From Symbiodinium natans (taxonomy: Eukaryota > Sar > Dinophyceae > Suessiales > Symbiodiniaceae): a DNA stretch of 64,000 nt. A program made the translations under genes and the position numbers. The DNA is taken from assembly GCA_905221605.1 (NCBI GenBank), contig CAJNDS010002495.1, positions 329,056-393,055 of the forward strand, given 5' to 3'. Positions 1 to 11,329 of this stretch are shown in pieces. Every line of letters begins with the position of its first letter. Position 1 is the first letter of the stretch. The notes beneath the pieces are model-generated. The model had not been told where the DNA came from, made no database searches, and was given only the letters and a program-made list of their open reading frames with translations.

Positions 1-240
1 CCGTGTTGCGCCGTCCGGTCCTGCTGGACTCACAGCTATCGGACTGTTTCAAAAGCGTAGCTTGCCATGTTCGCAGGCAGGGTTGATTTGGGCGCAACCA
101 CGGACGGCGCATACGTGGGCGAACTTGCAGTCCTTGAGCTGGCATTGTCCCGTTTGGTAGCGTGTGCATATAGGCTGGGACTTGTAGGAGCCAATCCAGT
201 TGGCCGGCAAGTTGGTGATTCTACTCTTCCCTTTGCCCAT

Positions 241-387
241 GTGGGGTCTATATCGGATTTTGCCGACTCCGTGGCTGGTTCTTCGTTTCGTATCGGTATT
301 GACATGTATTGACAGTGTTTTCGTCCTTTGTTAACGTGTTTTCATGTCACGCTTCTGTCTTGTATCTTGGTGTCTGAGTGTTTCTTT
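241..387 (+). repeat. Left arm of imperfect inverted repeat
   Basis: This stretch is the reverse complement of 781-924 with scattered mismatches and small indels. Shared blocks, read on this strand, include GTGGGGTCTAT, ACTCCGTGGCTG, CAGTGTTTTCGTC and ACGCTTCTGTCTTGTATCT. The two arms flank about 390 bp of minisatellite and telomere-like sequence, so the whole 241-924 block could fold back on itself. No transposase reading frame is seen between the arms. It may be a foldback or MITE-type element, or a palindromic rearrangement. Confidence 0.75.
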
Positions 388-423
388 TGTGGTTTTTCGT
401 TTCATGTATCCAGTTCCTATGAA

Positions 424-560
424 GGTTTGGATTTCCTGTGTGGGCCTTGGATCTCCTACGAGGGCCTGGGATTTCCTATGAGGGCCTTGGATTTCGTATG
501 AGGGGTTTGGAATTTTCCCGTGAGGGCCTTGGATTTCGTATGAGGGCCTTGCGTTGTATT
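424..560 (+). repeat. ~25-bp minisatellite, GAGGGCCTTGGATTTC unit
   Basis: Five to six degenerate units of about 25 bp built on GAGGGCCTTGGATTTC(C/G)TAT follow one another. Units differ by point changes and small indels, so the array is old. It lies between the inverted-repeat arms at 241-387 and 781-924. Confidence 0.7.
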
Positions 561-595
561 TTCATCATGTAAATTGGCCTGGGTGGGGACTTTTC

Positions 596-775
596 GGGTT
601 TAGGCCCCGGGTTCAGGGTCTAAGCTCAAGGGTTAGAGTTTTGGATTTCGCATAAGGCCTTGGAGGGGAGGGGTTGTTGGGGGAGGGGGAATTTAGGGTT
701 TAGGCTTCGGGTTTAGGGTTAAGAGTGTTGGGTTTAGGGTGTAAGGGGTTGAGGCGTCGGGTTTCGGGTTTAGCG
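596..775 (+). repeat. Degenerate GGGTTTAGGG telomere-like stretch
   Basis: GGGTTTAGG, GGGTTTAGGGTT and related words recur irregularly, mixed with GGGTTCAGGGTC and GGGTTTCGGGTTTAG. They resemble the TTTAGGG telomere repeat in decay. Compare the clean array at 62818-62894. Confidence 0.6.
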
Positions 776-780
776 AAAGC

Positions 781-924
781 ACCCAAAACAAAGGAAACCC
801 ACACGGACACCAAGATACAAGACAGAAGCGTGACGCGATCAACACAAAAGACGAAAACACTGCAAATACCGATGCGAAACGAAGATACAGCCACGGAGTA
901 GGCAACATCCGACATAGACCCCAC
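781..924 (-). repeat. Right arm of imperfect inverted repeat
   Basis: Reverse-complement partner of 241-387. Read on the minus strand it begins GTGGGGTCTATGTCGGAT and runs through the same ordered blocks as the left arm, with roughly one change every 8-10 bases. Confidence 0.75.
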
Positions 925-925
925 G

Positions 926-3060
926 AGGAAAACAAAAACGTCTGAACAATTTAGATACGTTTTTGATTTTGGGTATGATTCGAGGGCTTCCCGGGTAACG
1001 CGGCGTTTGTTGCTATATTTCGATAATGCAGTTTTCATAGGTGGAAAAGTTGTGTGGAATGAATGTCTGCGAAGGCTTTGAAGTTTTTGAACAGTTTGAA
1101 CTGGGAGGCACTGTTTTCGTACCTTCCAAACCCCTCATATCCTGAGCCTGGTGAACAGGAGTTTGCCGTGCAGCAGCCTTTTGGTACGGATCGTCGGTGG
1201 TTCATGTGCATTCGCGTGAACAGGGACAACAGCGTGCATATATCCATCAGTCAATGCAGTGAGCTGCTTGGGAAGCATGGCTTCGTCTAGTTTGCCATGG
1301 CCGTGGCTGCAGCGTGCAAAGCAAGCAATGAGGCAATCGAGACGAAATATCAAGATTCATTTACAGCAGTTGCACAATTTCTGCAGCCTGCGGTTTTGCG
1401 CAGCCAAGGTGAAACTGAAACACCGTGCGTTGACGCTTCCAAGCTTGAGAGGTGGCTTGCTGATTCATGCACTGAAGAAGATTAAAGACCAAACAGGACG
1501 CAGTTGGGTGGCTGCTGCTGTGAAGTTGTAGCACGTCGCTTTTTCTTTTGTGTGCCAGCCGGTTGAGAATGTCGGTGAGTGAAGGAGTCCTCTCTTGTGA
1601 GTTGCAGATCCTCAGTTGCAGTCTTGCCACCAGTTGCAATTTTCTGTTGAATAGCCAGGTTCCTTGATTTCAGAGCCTGATGAATGAATCAATGAATGCT
1701 TCGTATTTTGACCAGTTTATTCGTTTCCCCCTTAGAGTTAAAGTTGAACCGTTTCCCGCTTGCTGAGGTACCTCGATTATGGAGCCGAGGAGCGGGGTTT
1801 TCATACATGGTCAGCACAACGAAATGTGTAAGACTCCAAGATGCGCTGTGCGTGAGGTGGTAATCGATGGACAGCCTGGCAATGTCCTGAATTGTGAAGA
1901 AGCGGTGCTGCGAGTCGCTGAAGGCAACGTCGACGGATTGGATTTCGTGGAAATTCGCCATGAGGCAGGGTGTTCCTGAAAGTCAGCATGTTAGGTTGGT
2001 TTCAAGTCGGACGTACAGCTTCCGAATTTGTTTGCAGCCACATCACAGGCACCGCCAGCGCCTACGAAAGTGAGTTGTGAAGTTTGTTCATTTGTTTGGC
2101 AAGTTTTCGTGTGTCACACCCGTCGAAAGATCGGAGTCTTCAGGTCTCCATGCCAGCAGGGAGGAAGCTTCAGACAGGAAAAGCGAAGAAACAACAAACG
2201 CCGGCGCAAGCCATCGGGTGTATGACAGGCGCGGTCATGTCGGTGATTGATTGCATTATGAAGCAACCATACTTACCATAGTTTCGCACGCTTCACATTA
2301 GCTTGCAGGTTGCGACCTTGTCCTGGATGAAGCGCAGTCGCAACTGCGTGTGGTGGGACCTTCAGAAGCTGTTGCTCGCGGTGCTGCCAAGCTTGCAGCA
2401 GCTTGGTGGGGACACGTCAGGCTTTTGTGCACGTATGTTGCGCACCAAGGTTTCTCATCCACACATAATCAAGTCGGCCATTTCTCTAGTTGTTTCGAGT
2501 TTTTTCTTTCTCACTTCCAGAGGACAAGTTCTTGGCAGCGCGCAGTCACGACCTCTCCGCTGTTGTCAAGGCTGCAGCTGCCACGTGTGCTAGCATGATC
2601 TAACATATGTTCGTCTTTCTTGCCCTCGTTGAGAACAAAAGTTGTTTGTTGCTCTCTTGCCAGGGTGAGGCTCCGCGCCTCCTGGCAGCGTGTAGTGGTA
2701 TTTGGATCGCAAAGGTGTGGCGCCGGCTTGTGAGTTAGACGTGATACCGCAGTGACTGTTGTGTTGCCGATGTTTTGGTGACTTCCGCCTGATTTGATTC
2801 GCTGCAACAACCGGCGGGGTTCCCAATTTTGCGTCTGGTGTACATGGGAGCAAAGGTTTGAACGGCACGTAGCAGCACTGTACCAAGCAAGCCAAGACGG
2901 GGCCTTTGTACCGGTAGGCGACGCCGATGCCAATCTATCAGCTTGTTTTGTTCCTGCTCCATGTTGTCGCGGTCGTGTTGTTGCTGCTCCGGTTTGCATT
3001 TTGCCTTGCTTATCCGATGAGTTGATGCTGTATTTCGCCGCTCAATGTTGCTTTTGTCGA
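926..3060. other. Unassigned region with short open frames
   Basis: No recognisable domain. Short plus-strand frames at 1063-1290, 1297-1485 and 1779-1979 have protein-like composition but no family signature, so they could be exons of an unknown gene. No strong repeat and no RNA gene were noticed. GC content and texture match the genic parts of the window. Confidence 0.4.
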
Positions 3061-3066
3061 AAGCAA

Positions 3067-4752
3067 TGAGGAACGACCGACTCGGTTTCGGTGACTCGTC
3101 TGCAATGGATGCAGCCAGCAATGCAGCTGCTGATTGTTGCGATGTCTGCAGCTAAGACACCAAAAACATAGGATTACTGGCCGCAGCTGCGAAGAGAATT
3201 TGCCCTGCCCAGTTTAACATGAGCTACAGAGCTACATTGGACTTGGATGAACTAGTTTCAGGCACAGTGATGAGACTGAGAGGTTTCCTTGGGTCTGAGG
3301 AACAACTGATGGATCAATGCTGAGGTGCCGACTGGTGCTGGTTCTGAAAGCCGCGCGTCTCCGATCTCAAATGTCAAGCCGAAACAGAAGGTTCGGGAGC
3401 GCAGGCACGGCGACAAGGCTCAGAAGCCACAGGTCGCTTTCACGCACGAAGCGAGAGTCCAGTTCTTGCAGACTTGCAGACAGCTCTGGAGACAGAATGA
3501 GACGCAGCGAATGTCTGTGTATATATGTGAAAGTGTGTATGTGTATGTGTGTGTGCACGTTTCTACGACCTGAGGACTCGCGAGCAGCGAAAGACATGCC
3601 TGTGTCTTGGTCCTTGGCCATGAACAGCTCTGTGATGTGCTGACTTGGTGTTGATGTTTGCTGGTGTGCTGTGGGCTCCCTCTGTGGTCAGGTCGACAGC
3701 TCCAAGCTCAGCTTCTAGGCTTTGCATTCTGCCACTGTTCGTCCTTGCTCGTCCTTGCTCGTCCTTGCTCATGCGTTTTTGGGGCGGTTGAGCTGTTGAG
3801 CCTCTTCTACCCCCAGCACCATAAGGATCGCCATGCGTGCCCTCCAGTCATCCAAGCTGTGACAGATGAGTTTGGTCGGCGCTATTACTGGAACCACACG
3901 GAAGCGATGGCGACCTGGCATCCGCCTCCACCGCATATTGGCTTCTGGGAACGTCTGGTTGATTGCAGGATTGCTTCTTTTTTGTAGAATGTAGAACTCA
4001 AGAAGAGCATCGTCCAGACCAGTTGCAGGACAGGAAGTCCTTATTTCCAAAACCGTGGTACTGGACAAACTGCCTGGGACTTGCCTGGCCGGATGCACCA
4101 GCGCCTGCAGCAACCTCATCCAGCCCAAGCCTAAGAGGATGGGCTGTGAAGGGTTTTGGGCTCGACTTGAAGTTGTTTTGCTGAAAGTTTCCTTCAATGC
4201 AGGCCAGGGGCATGCCGGGATTCAATGGCTCAGCACACGACTCTGTGTGCCGGTTGCTAGCTTCGGGTAGGCGTGTTTCACTGTTGCAAGCAAACGGTTT
4301 CTTTGTCGCAAATCCGTCTTGAAGGACTTGGGGCAGGATTCGGCGGCAATTGGGTTTCGGATGAGGTTTGAGATATTTCAGAAGATCCGCATGTGGGCTT
4401 GGGGGCCGAGGTCCCTGGATACGGCTTCACGTTGGCGCCAGCCTGGATCCCCCCCGCGACTCCTCCGGTGGGAGCGGTGCCAGCGCCATCGCCAGCGCCC
4501 TCACCAGCACCATCATCCTCACCAGCGTCTTCACCAGTGCCAGCGTCCTCAACAATGCCCTCGACAGCAGTGCCCGACAGCTTCTCCAACGCTGAAAGCT
4601 TTTCGAGCCGTCCTCTTGATGGGGAACACAACTCGAGGCTTGCGGTGGGCAAAGTGGAGATGACGGCCGAAGGCCCGACACCGAACAGTTGCCTTTCCTC
4701 GCTTGGCGTGGTCACTATGTGCATTATGTACACTGTCATTGTGATGTCCTGA
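3067..4752 (+). CDS. Multi-exon protein with two WW-domain exons
   Basis: Exon pieces lie in order on the plus strand. A possible start at 3067 reads MRNDRLGFGDSS. An exon at 3220-3320 contains LDLDELVSGTVMRLRGF, and a basic exon at 3335-3510 contains KVRERRHGDKAQKP. At 3853-3945 the frame reads DEFGRRYYWNHTEAMATWHP, and at 4037-4100 PYFQNRGTGQTAWDLPG. Both match the second strand and terminal Trp-Pro of WW domains, the small modules that bind proline-rich peptides. The first Trp of each would lie in a preceding exon. A downstream frame (4393-4752) is rich in Pro, Ala and Ser. WW proteins act in splicing, transcription and ubiquitination; nothing here says which. Splice sites are not resolved and the ends are guesses. 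Confidence 0.5.
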
Positions 4753-7700
4753 ATATTGGGTCCGTTTAGATGGTAGATGGGTGCATTCTTTAGGGAGAGA
4801 GGGCAGCACCGCTAATCAGAGCATTCGTGCCCGAACCATGATGAAGTCCATGTTGTCTCTGCGTCAGTTTGACGATGCTTGAGCTTTTGCGTACTTGTAA
4901 CGCGATCTGTCCTCAAGCCTGCTGGGGCAAAAAGGGCAATGGTGAGAGTTGCACCAGTGGCCGGGCATCGATCGCCCTCTTGAGCGCCGTCCATTTTCGG
5001 GGCTAGTCCATTCGGCAAGTGAATGTTACACGCTCCTTACCAGTAGCAGGTTTCGACTTCCATGAGCGCCGTCTTGCTGTCAAAGACCAACACTCGTTGT
5101 GGTATCTGATGAGCATGCAGGTAAGCACTTGAGCCCGACCTTGGGTTCAGGCCTCATCGCCAGATCTGCTCACCAAAGAACGGCCCAGTGCAAGTTTTCA
5201 TTTATCCAAAAATTTCAGCTCCTTCCTCAAGCTACGGGTGTCGCTCGTTGCTCGGTGTGCACGTGATTTTCCAGAATTATGCCAAAGGTGGAATGTTCGT
5301 GTTCAGCGATTTTTGCCAAGGCTAATCGATTGTGTTGTGACTGGGATGACAATTCCTACAATCGGCGTTCGTTCTGGGCACTTTTTTTGAATGGCCTGTT
5401 CTTCGTGACCTCTTGGAGAGATCCACGTTGCTGCGTAGGGGTGTTGAGGTGAAGGTCAAAGGTACTACAGCTTGTAGGGTGTTGGGGACATGGGACCTGA
5501 GACTTACAAGGTGTTGCTTCTAAAGGTGTTATGGGCACCGAAACCTCTTTTGTTGAACGCAGTGGGGCTTGCGTGCAATGCGGAGATCCAAGAGATGAAC
5601 CGCAGTCACATGGGTCCCATTGACTTTCTTGCTTCAGGCCGGCAAGCAGCGCGCCTTCGGACAAAGCAGGCGTTGGACAACATCAAAGCTCGCAGGCGGA
5701 ACCTTGGGCTGGAAGCTTCGCTACGTTCCTTGGCAGTATTGGAGGCAAACTTCACGTGAAGTGGAACTCGGCACTAGCCCGAATTTTCTTTCACACGCAT
5801 GGGTGAAACGATTCGCAATGCGCTTCGGATTTGACCAGCGCAGTGACGCAAGGGCTTCAGGGCATCTTTGAAGCTTTTCATCAGGCGTGTGCCCAGCCCC
5901 ACTTGTGCCTGCATGAGCACGGAATCGAGCGTGAGCGAGAACGAGTGAAGGTGAGGGAACACAGGTCGGCACTCGAACGCAATGCAAACCACACTAGCCT
6001 CTGCGCAGATGTTTATATATAGACACACATAGGTATGTCAACACGTCTGGAGTTCTGCCGCTTTCGTCGCAGATATCAAAAGGAGCACAGTCAAGCAGCA
6101 CAATGTCACTACAAAAAGCAGCGTAGCAAACAGCTGGTAGTTAAAACCAACAGACACAAAAGCATTGAGACAGCCACTCGATGGAGTTCTACGGCTAATG
6201 TCGTTTTACTCACCTCAACGTAGCACGAAGCCATAAGAAAACACATAGTAACACAGTCAGAAGCCAAGGATCGTGTCATTAGAAGAAACAGCTTAGAATC
6301 AGCTGGTCGCCAAAAACCAACAGTGACTTAACACACACATAAACAAATTTTTGAGATATCCTCATAGTCACCTTAACGTAGCACGAAGCCATGAGAAGAA
6401 ACATAGTAACACTGTCAGAACCCAAGAAAATCTGAACGACGATTTGAATCACCAGCTCGATGGAATTCTGAGGCTTTCATCGCAGTAATAGAAGAAGAAG
6501 AAGCGCAACAAAGCAACACCATGTCGTTTTAAAAGCAGCATAGCAAACAGCTGGTAGTTACAACCAACAACCAACAGTGACTAAAAAACACACTCACACA
6601 CATACTATGGCCAATATCCTTTGAACCTTGTATTCACCTTAATGTAGCACGAAGCCATGAGAGAAAAGTCATTGTAACACAGTCAGAAGCAAAAATAGTG
6701 TAAACGAAGTTTTGAACAACCAACTCGATGGAGTTTTGCGGCTGTCATGCAGCCAAAAAAATGCATTGTAAAGTAGCATCAGAAACACAAAACAGTATGG
6801 GCATAAAAGATATATCACATAAACAAACGTTTTGCTTGCAGATCTATGGAGCTGTGCGATTCATATTCTATTACAAAGGCTGAGAAAATGCTGTGATATT
6901 GTCTTTGCAAGCGAATTACACAGCATATTCGTAAATGTCCCAGTGTTCATCTGACATGCTTTGCAGCACGGATAATGCAAAATGTGAGCTGAGTAAGCTA
7001 AACTTCTTGTACGTGGGCAGAATGATTAAAACAATGTATTCAGTTTTTGAATTGTCATGCTTGGGCTTTGGACATGTTGCTTTTGAAACTACAGGTTGAT
7101 GTGAGATGGGCGTGCATGGTCTGTTGAAGAGTATATGTCAGACATTGGACACTAAGCCAGTTTCGGCCACGTACATACCACTATATATACACAGACAGTG
7201 CACTGGGTGGCCGGGAGGTGCCTAGAATGTGTTTCTGCGGAATGCATTTGCCTTGATCCGGCGCTTTGCGCCTTTTCAATTTTTTGAGGGTCCGAGTGCA
7301 TCCGAGTGCGCCTTGCTTGGTGATGGAATGTTTTTTTCGCTTCGAGGTACTTGTAGGGAGAAAGTCGCGCCGCCCAAACGATCAGGTGCAACTGTGAGGT
7401 CTAGAAGTTGAGGAGCGTGCCTGGGAACGAAAGAACAGTCGACATTTGTGACGTGTCGACATCGCGGGACTAACAGTCACAGAGCACGAGCAAAGACACG
7501 AGAAAGGGCACCGAAGCAAGGTTTTCGGTTCTTCTGATGGGACCAATGTCCATGTCTCCCTTGACCCGCGTTGCCAACAAGAACGAATGCAAGTTGATGC
7601 AAGCAGCGTTGAACCGAAACACGTCGAGTGACCAATCGACTAGCAATTGCTGCCTGCTATCCGTGTCGACTTTCCGTAGAGTGTCGTGTGGATATATTCC

Positions 7701-7800
7701 GCCGCTTTCAGCAGCCCTGCGTACCTAGCAGCAGTCGTTTCAGCTTCGACATTGACATTTTGGGAGATGTTGAGAGGTCTCCGGATAGGAGGGTGCGCTC
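4753..7800. other. Mostly unassigned region; one possible exon and repeats
   Basis: A plus-strand frame at 5490-5759 ends in a basic, helix-prone stretch around RQAARLRTKQALDNIKARRR and may be an exon of an unknown gene. From about 6030 the sequence becomes AT-rich and carries the dispersed repeats listed separately. From 6700 to 7800 nothing recognisable was found. Confidence 0.4.
6129..6694 (+). repeat. Irregular tandem repeat of two alternating blocks
   Basis: Block A contains GTAGCACGAAGCCAT followed by a TAACAC(A/T)GTCAGAA word. It occurs near 6211, 6369 and 6635. Block B contains CAGCTGGT followed by ACCAACAG and occurs near 6129, 6296 and 6549. Spacing varies between about 160 and 270 bp, with substantial divergence between copies. 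No open frame spans the array. Confidence 0.7.
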
Positions 7801-7818
7801 CGCTCATGCCGAGTCCCA

Positions 7819-9420
7819 ATGGATGAGTGTCCTGAGATGCATGTGGGCGACATGGGCGAGAGACAGCCAGCTGACTTTGACATTGCAGAAGGGGATCTCT
7901 GGCAAGATGGCTCCCTCAGTCAGGCTGCATGCGAAGACGATGACACGTTTCTTGCTGGTCAAATACTCTTACTAGGGTTTAGGGTGTCTGAAGACTCATC
8001 GGGCGAGTTCTAACTGCTTTTCAGTGTTGTGCCATTTTGTGCTGGGCTTCGGACAAGGTCACTTATGGTTTCGCTGCAGTTTGTTTTTGCCTGACAGGTT
8101 TGATTTGGAGGAACATTCTGAAGATTCTTTCAGACATGAAGAAACGCTGGTTGCAGATGATCCATTTCATGAAGGATCCGCTGGGGCACTTGCTAAAGTT
8201 TTCACTCTCACTTCACGCAAAGCATGCGCAGGACAGGTGTTCTGGAGAGTTCCAGAAGGAGACCCGGACGCGGTGCCTTGCCTGGGGTTGGCGGTCTTCC
8301 AAGCATGGTTGCCCAACGAAGAACCGGAGTAAATCGGAGGTGCTCGTCGAAGCTGACGATCCAAGTCTTGCTGAGGTGCCCGAGTGCCCTGGTTGAATCG
8401 AAGTGGTCAGATGAATCCGATCCAACTTTCAATGAGCGCGGTTTGCTGTGATTTGAATCAGCAAAAGTTACTGTGTATCCTCCACGTAAAGTTCGAGCTT
8501 TTAATCTTGAACTGTGTTCGCTGGGAGAGATACCCTGAAGAACCTTTATGAGGCAGAGTTCATTGATGAAATAGACGTAGGACTTTCGTCCGGATATTCG
8601 CGATCGACGAGTGAAGGAGGTTTCTCGAATCCAACGCCTAACCGAACAACGTCCATGTTGGATAGCTGGCTACAGTTCTTCCCTTCATTACTTCCAGAGA
8701 GTTTCTTAGACCCATCCGCGTGTGGTAGAAAGCAAATGCCGAAAGTGAAGGGCTTCGAGTACACGCTCAGGTCCAGGGATGCCGAAAGTACGGCCCTTGA
8801 GTTTCCTCCGGAAGCTGCAGCTACTTGTCTTGAAAGTTTGAAAGCCTCTGACGACAGCATTGATGAGGGACTTGCCGGGAACCGGGGGTCTGCAAGGATG
8901 ATGCATGGGATGTCTTGGAGGAAGACCTGGGTGATTTCGTGGACGAAGAAGCCATTAAGTAGCTTTTCCCAGCAATAGAAACACCATGAAGCATCATCTT
9001 GGCAACTGTGACAGTCGACTTTCAATACCTTCAAGCAATGAAGGGATTGTTCGTTGAGGCAAGACTTGCTAGCCGAGATTCAGACGATGCGCGACAGCCT
9101 GGAGCTCAACTTTGCTCATGCTCCATATGCGTCCGCGTTGAGTGCAGTGCGATGTACTCTCCCGACAAATCGAGACAGGGGTGGCATGCGTGATTTGCTG
9201 GATGTACAGAGCGCAATGTTTTGAGAACGAAGGTCAAGACAAAGAGCTTCTTGAAGAGGAGGAGGAGGAGGATGCCACAGAGTGGGAAATGTGGCAAGTC
9301 GACGAGGAGGAGTTCGGTGCCGTGGAAGAAACAGCAGCAGAAGCAGAGGAGATTCGCGCTTCTGACTTGCGCCAGACGTGCTTGCGGGGGTGGGGGGGGG
9401 GGGGGGGGGGCGACGCAGGT
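7819..9420 (+). CDS. Acidic protein of unknown function, multi-exon
   Basis: Several plus-strand pieces share a strongly acidic composition and are probably exons of one gene. A possible start at 7819 opens MDECPEMHVGDMGERQ and continues with an Asp/Glu-rich stretch. A piece at 8098-8240 contains FDLEEHSEDSFRHEETL, and a long piece spans 8520-8900. The frame at 8895-8960 reads DDAWDVLEEDLGDFVDEEA. A piece at 9235-9380 contains a six-Glu run followed by ATEWEMWQVDEEEFGAVEE. No catalytic motif, signal peptide or membrane segment is visible. Such proteins are often disordered; I do not recognise a family. A G-run follows immediately downstream. Confidence 0.4.
9386..9410 (+). repeat. Poly-G tract
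   Basis: A run of 25 bases, all G except for one T at 9391. Confidence 0.95.
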
Positions 9421-9429
9421 GACACCTCC

Positions 9430-9760
9430 TTACCCGTCATACTGAAGAAGAAAGGAATCAACGCAAAAATGACGGACGCAAAAAGGTTCATAAAGAAAGT
9501 GAATTAGCACAAATGTCGAAAGAAAGAAAGCAATACCGAAAGAAGTAAAGGAAGAACGAAACAGATACATGCATGAAGAAACGAAGAAGGATACATATAT
9601 GCGCGAAGAGTTATTGAAAGAGCGAATAGAGAAGTACACAACAAATCCTACTATCAGAATTACATACACAAAGAAAGCCGCAACAAACACAGAAGTAAAA
9701 AGAAGGAAATAAGCAAAGGAATGACGAAAAAATGAAAGAACAACATAACTAAAACCAATT
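9430..9760. other. A/G-rich low-complexity stretch
   Basis: Purine-rich on the plus strand (repeated GAAAGAA and AAGAAGG words). The minus-strand open frame here is a by-product of composition. No gene recognised up to about 10.27 kb. Confidence 0.6.
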
Positions 9761-10279
9761 ACCCAAAGGTTCGGGAAGGGTGTCGCTGAGTCGCTTGGCA
9801 ACGCAAGAACAAATTCAGATGCGTCCCGTTGAGGGTCGCCAACTGTGGGTCCAAGCTCCTCGTCGCTTTGGTAGACAGTATCTGCTCAGTATCTATCGTT
9901 AGTTTCACCCCGACATCCGTTCATTATCCTGTCAGTGTGGGGTGCTAACAGACATGAACAGAGAGACAACTCAAGCCTTCACGATTGTTCATGTAGTGTG
10001 TGTTTGTGTATCGCCACGTCATTATCAACGCAGTTCTGCCTTGGCTGCAACTTTTCTTAGCCATGTGTTTCTGTTATGTTTCTTTCTCGTTCCGCTCCAA
10101 CCCGCACAGCCACGCAGGTCACTTGCATTGCGCCTGTAGACTGGCAGGACCAGCGTGCCCAGACGGCAGCTGCTTCTCGCCCAGCCCAGTCGCAAAACGC
10201 GGCGGGAGCGGCTCAGCTGATTGCTCGAGACATCTCGACACATGTTCCATGTGCCCTCTGCGCTGTGAGCTAGGTCCGG

Positions 10280-11060
10280 ATGATGCTCCCATCCAGCAAG
10301 AAGAAGCCTATGCCACCATCAGAACCACCAAGTTGGTACCGTGCAGATGCTGGCAAGGTGGAGGGCGAAATTATCAGGAAGGAAACCAAACGTTTTACTC
10401 CATTTTCGTATTTGTGTGGGATTGCAGCGCTTTCCTGACAGTTTTCACTTCCAATCTCAGGCAGACCGTCGTGATGGCAAAGAGCTGAAGGGCACTTGGA
10501 CTTCGCCCCCACAGACACGGGTCAAAGGTGGCAAAGGAAAGCAAGCCAAAGGCAAAGCGAATGAGCGCAAGAGAAGGGTGGAGTATGATGGCGGGCATGC
10601 CCCGCCCTTGAGGAGAAAGAGCTGGCCGGACAAAAGTCGGGTTGTGTTTCAGGCAGGTGAAAACTGGAATGGTCATGACAGATCTGATTCTGACTGGCAC
10701 GGTTCAAGCCGGGGAGGGAGGAGCCGCGAAGGCACCAGACACGGAAAGTCAAAGTGCGAAGCTTGGTTGGCATGTTTCAGGTGATTTTACTAATGATCAC
10801 TATCATCTCTCGGCTTTAATTGCCACCAGCTGCTGGTGCCTGTTCCTCGAGCGCCGTGATAGCAGTGACAGCCGCAAAATGTCGCAAAGGACTGGTCGCA
10901 GGATTGGACGGATTGGAAGGCTTGGAGAGATGATGGCGACGGCGAAGGCACCGCCTTGGAGCAAAAGAAGCAGGAGCAGCAAAAGAGCGGCCGCGGCAGC
11001 CCTTCCAGCTCCACGAGAGTCACGAGAGGCCCGTTGGCGTTTTTCTTTTCGACGGTTGTT
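10280..11060 (+). CDS. Basic Trp/Arg/Gly-rich protein, possibly RNA-associated
   Basis: A candidate start at 10280 opens MMLPSSKKKPMPPSEPPSW and runs to about 10395. A second exon begins after an AG near 10461 and runs to about 10780: it contains GGKGKQAKGKANERKRR, then GENWNGHDRSDSDWHGSS and RGGRSREG. A third piece around 10893-11020 reads DWSQDWTDWKAWRDDGDG and then a Gln/Lys-rich and Ser-rich tail. Low complexity with RGG-like and tryptophan-spaced motifs is typical of RNA-binding or splicing-associated proteins, but no RRM or other folded domain is seen. Function is inferred from composition only. Intron edges were not fixed. Confidence 0.4.
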
Positions 11061-11081
11061 ACAGGCTAATGATGCTCTACC

Positions 11082-11327
11082 TTGGTACGCTTTGTTCTAG
11101 TATTGTTCCGCTATCTACGGCCCAGGTTGGAGCTGGAAGCGCCGCTGATGCGGTACTTTGTGGAAAAACGCCTCTTAGTTCTCGTAGCTCTCTCTCTACT
11201 TAGCTCCGCCGCAGTGCCAAACGGTGGAACTGAAAGGCAGTGGCAGACCTTGTGCATTGTCTCAGCCGCCACTTATGCGGCCTTTGCAAACCCTACTAGG
11301 GATATTGCTGCTTTTGGCAAGCGTTAA
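11082..11327 (+). CDS. Small hydrophobic hypothetical ORF
   Basis: An 81-codon frame with a hydrophobic core (LLVLVALSLLSSAAV) that could be one membrane segment. It may be the last exon of the gene just upstream, or chance. No family recognised. Confidence 0.2.
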   Translation: MVRFVLVLFRYLRPRLELEAPLMRYFVEKRLLVLVALSLLSSAAVPNGGTERQWQTLCIVSAATYAAFANPTRDIAAFGKR

Positions 11328-11329
11328 AG

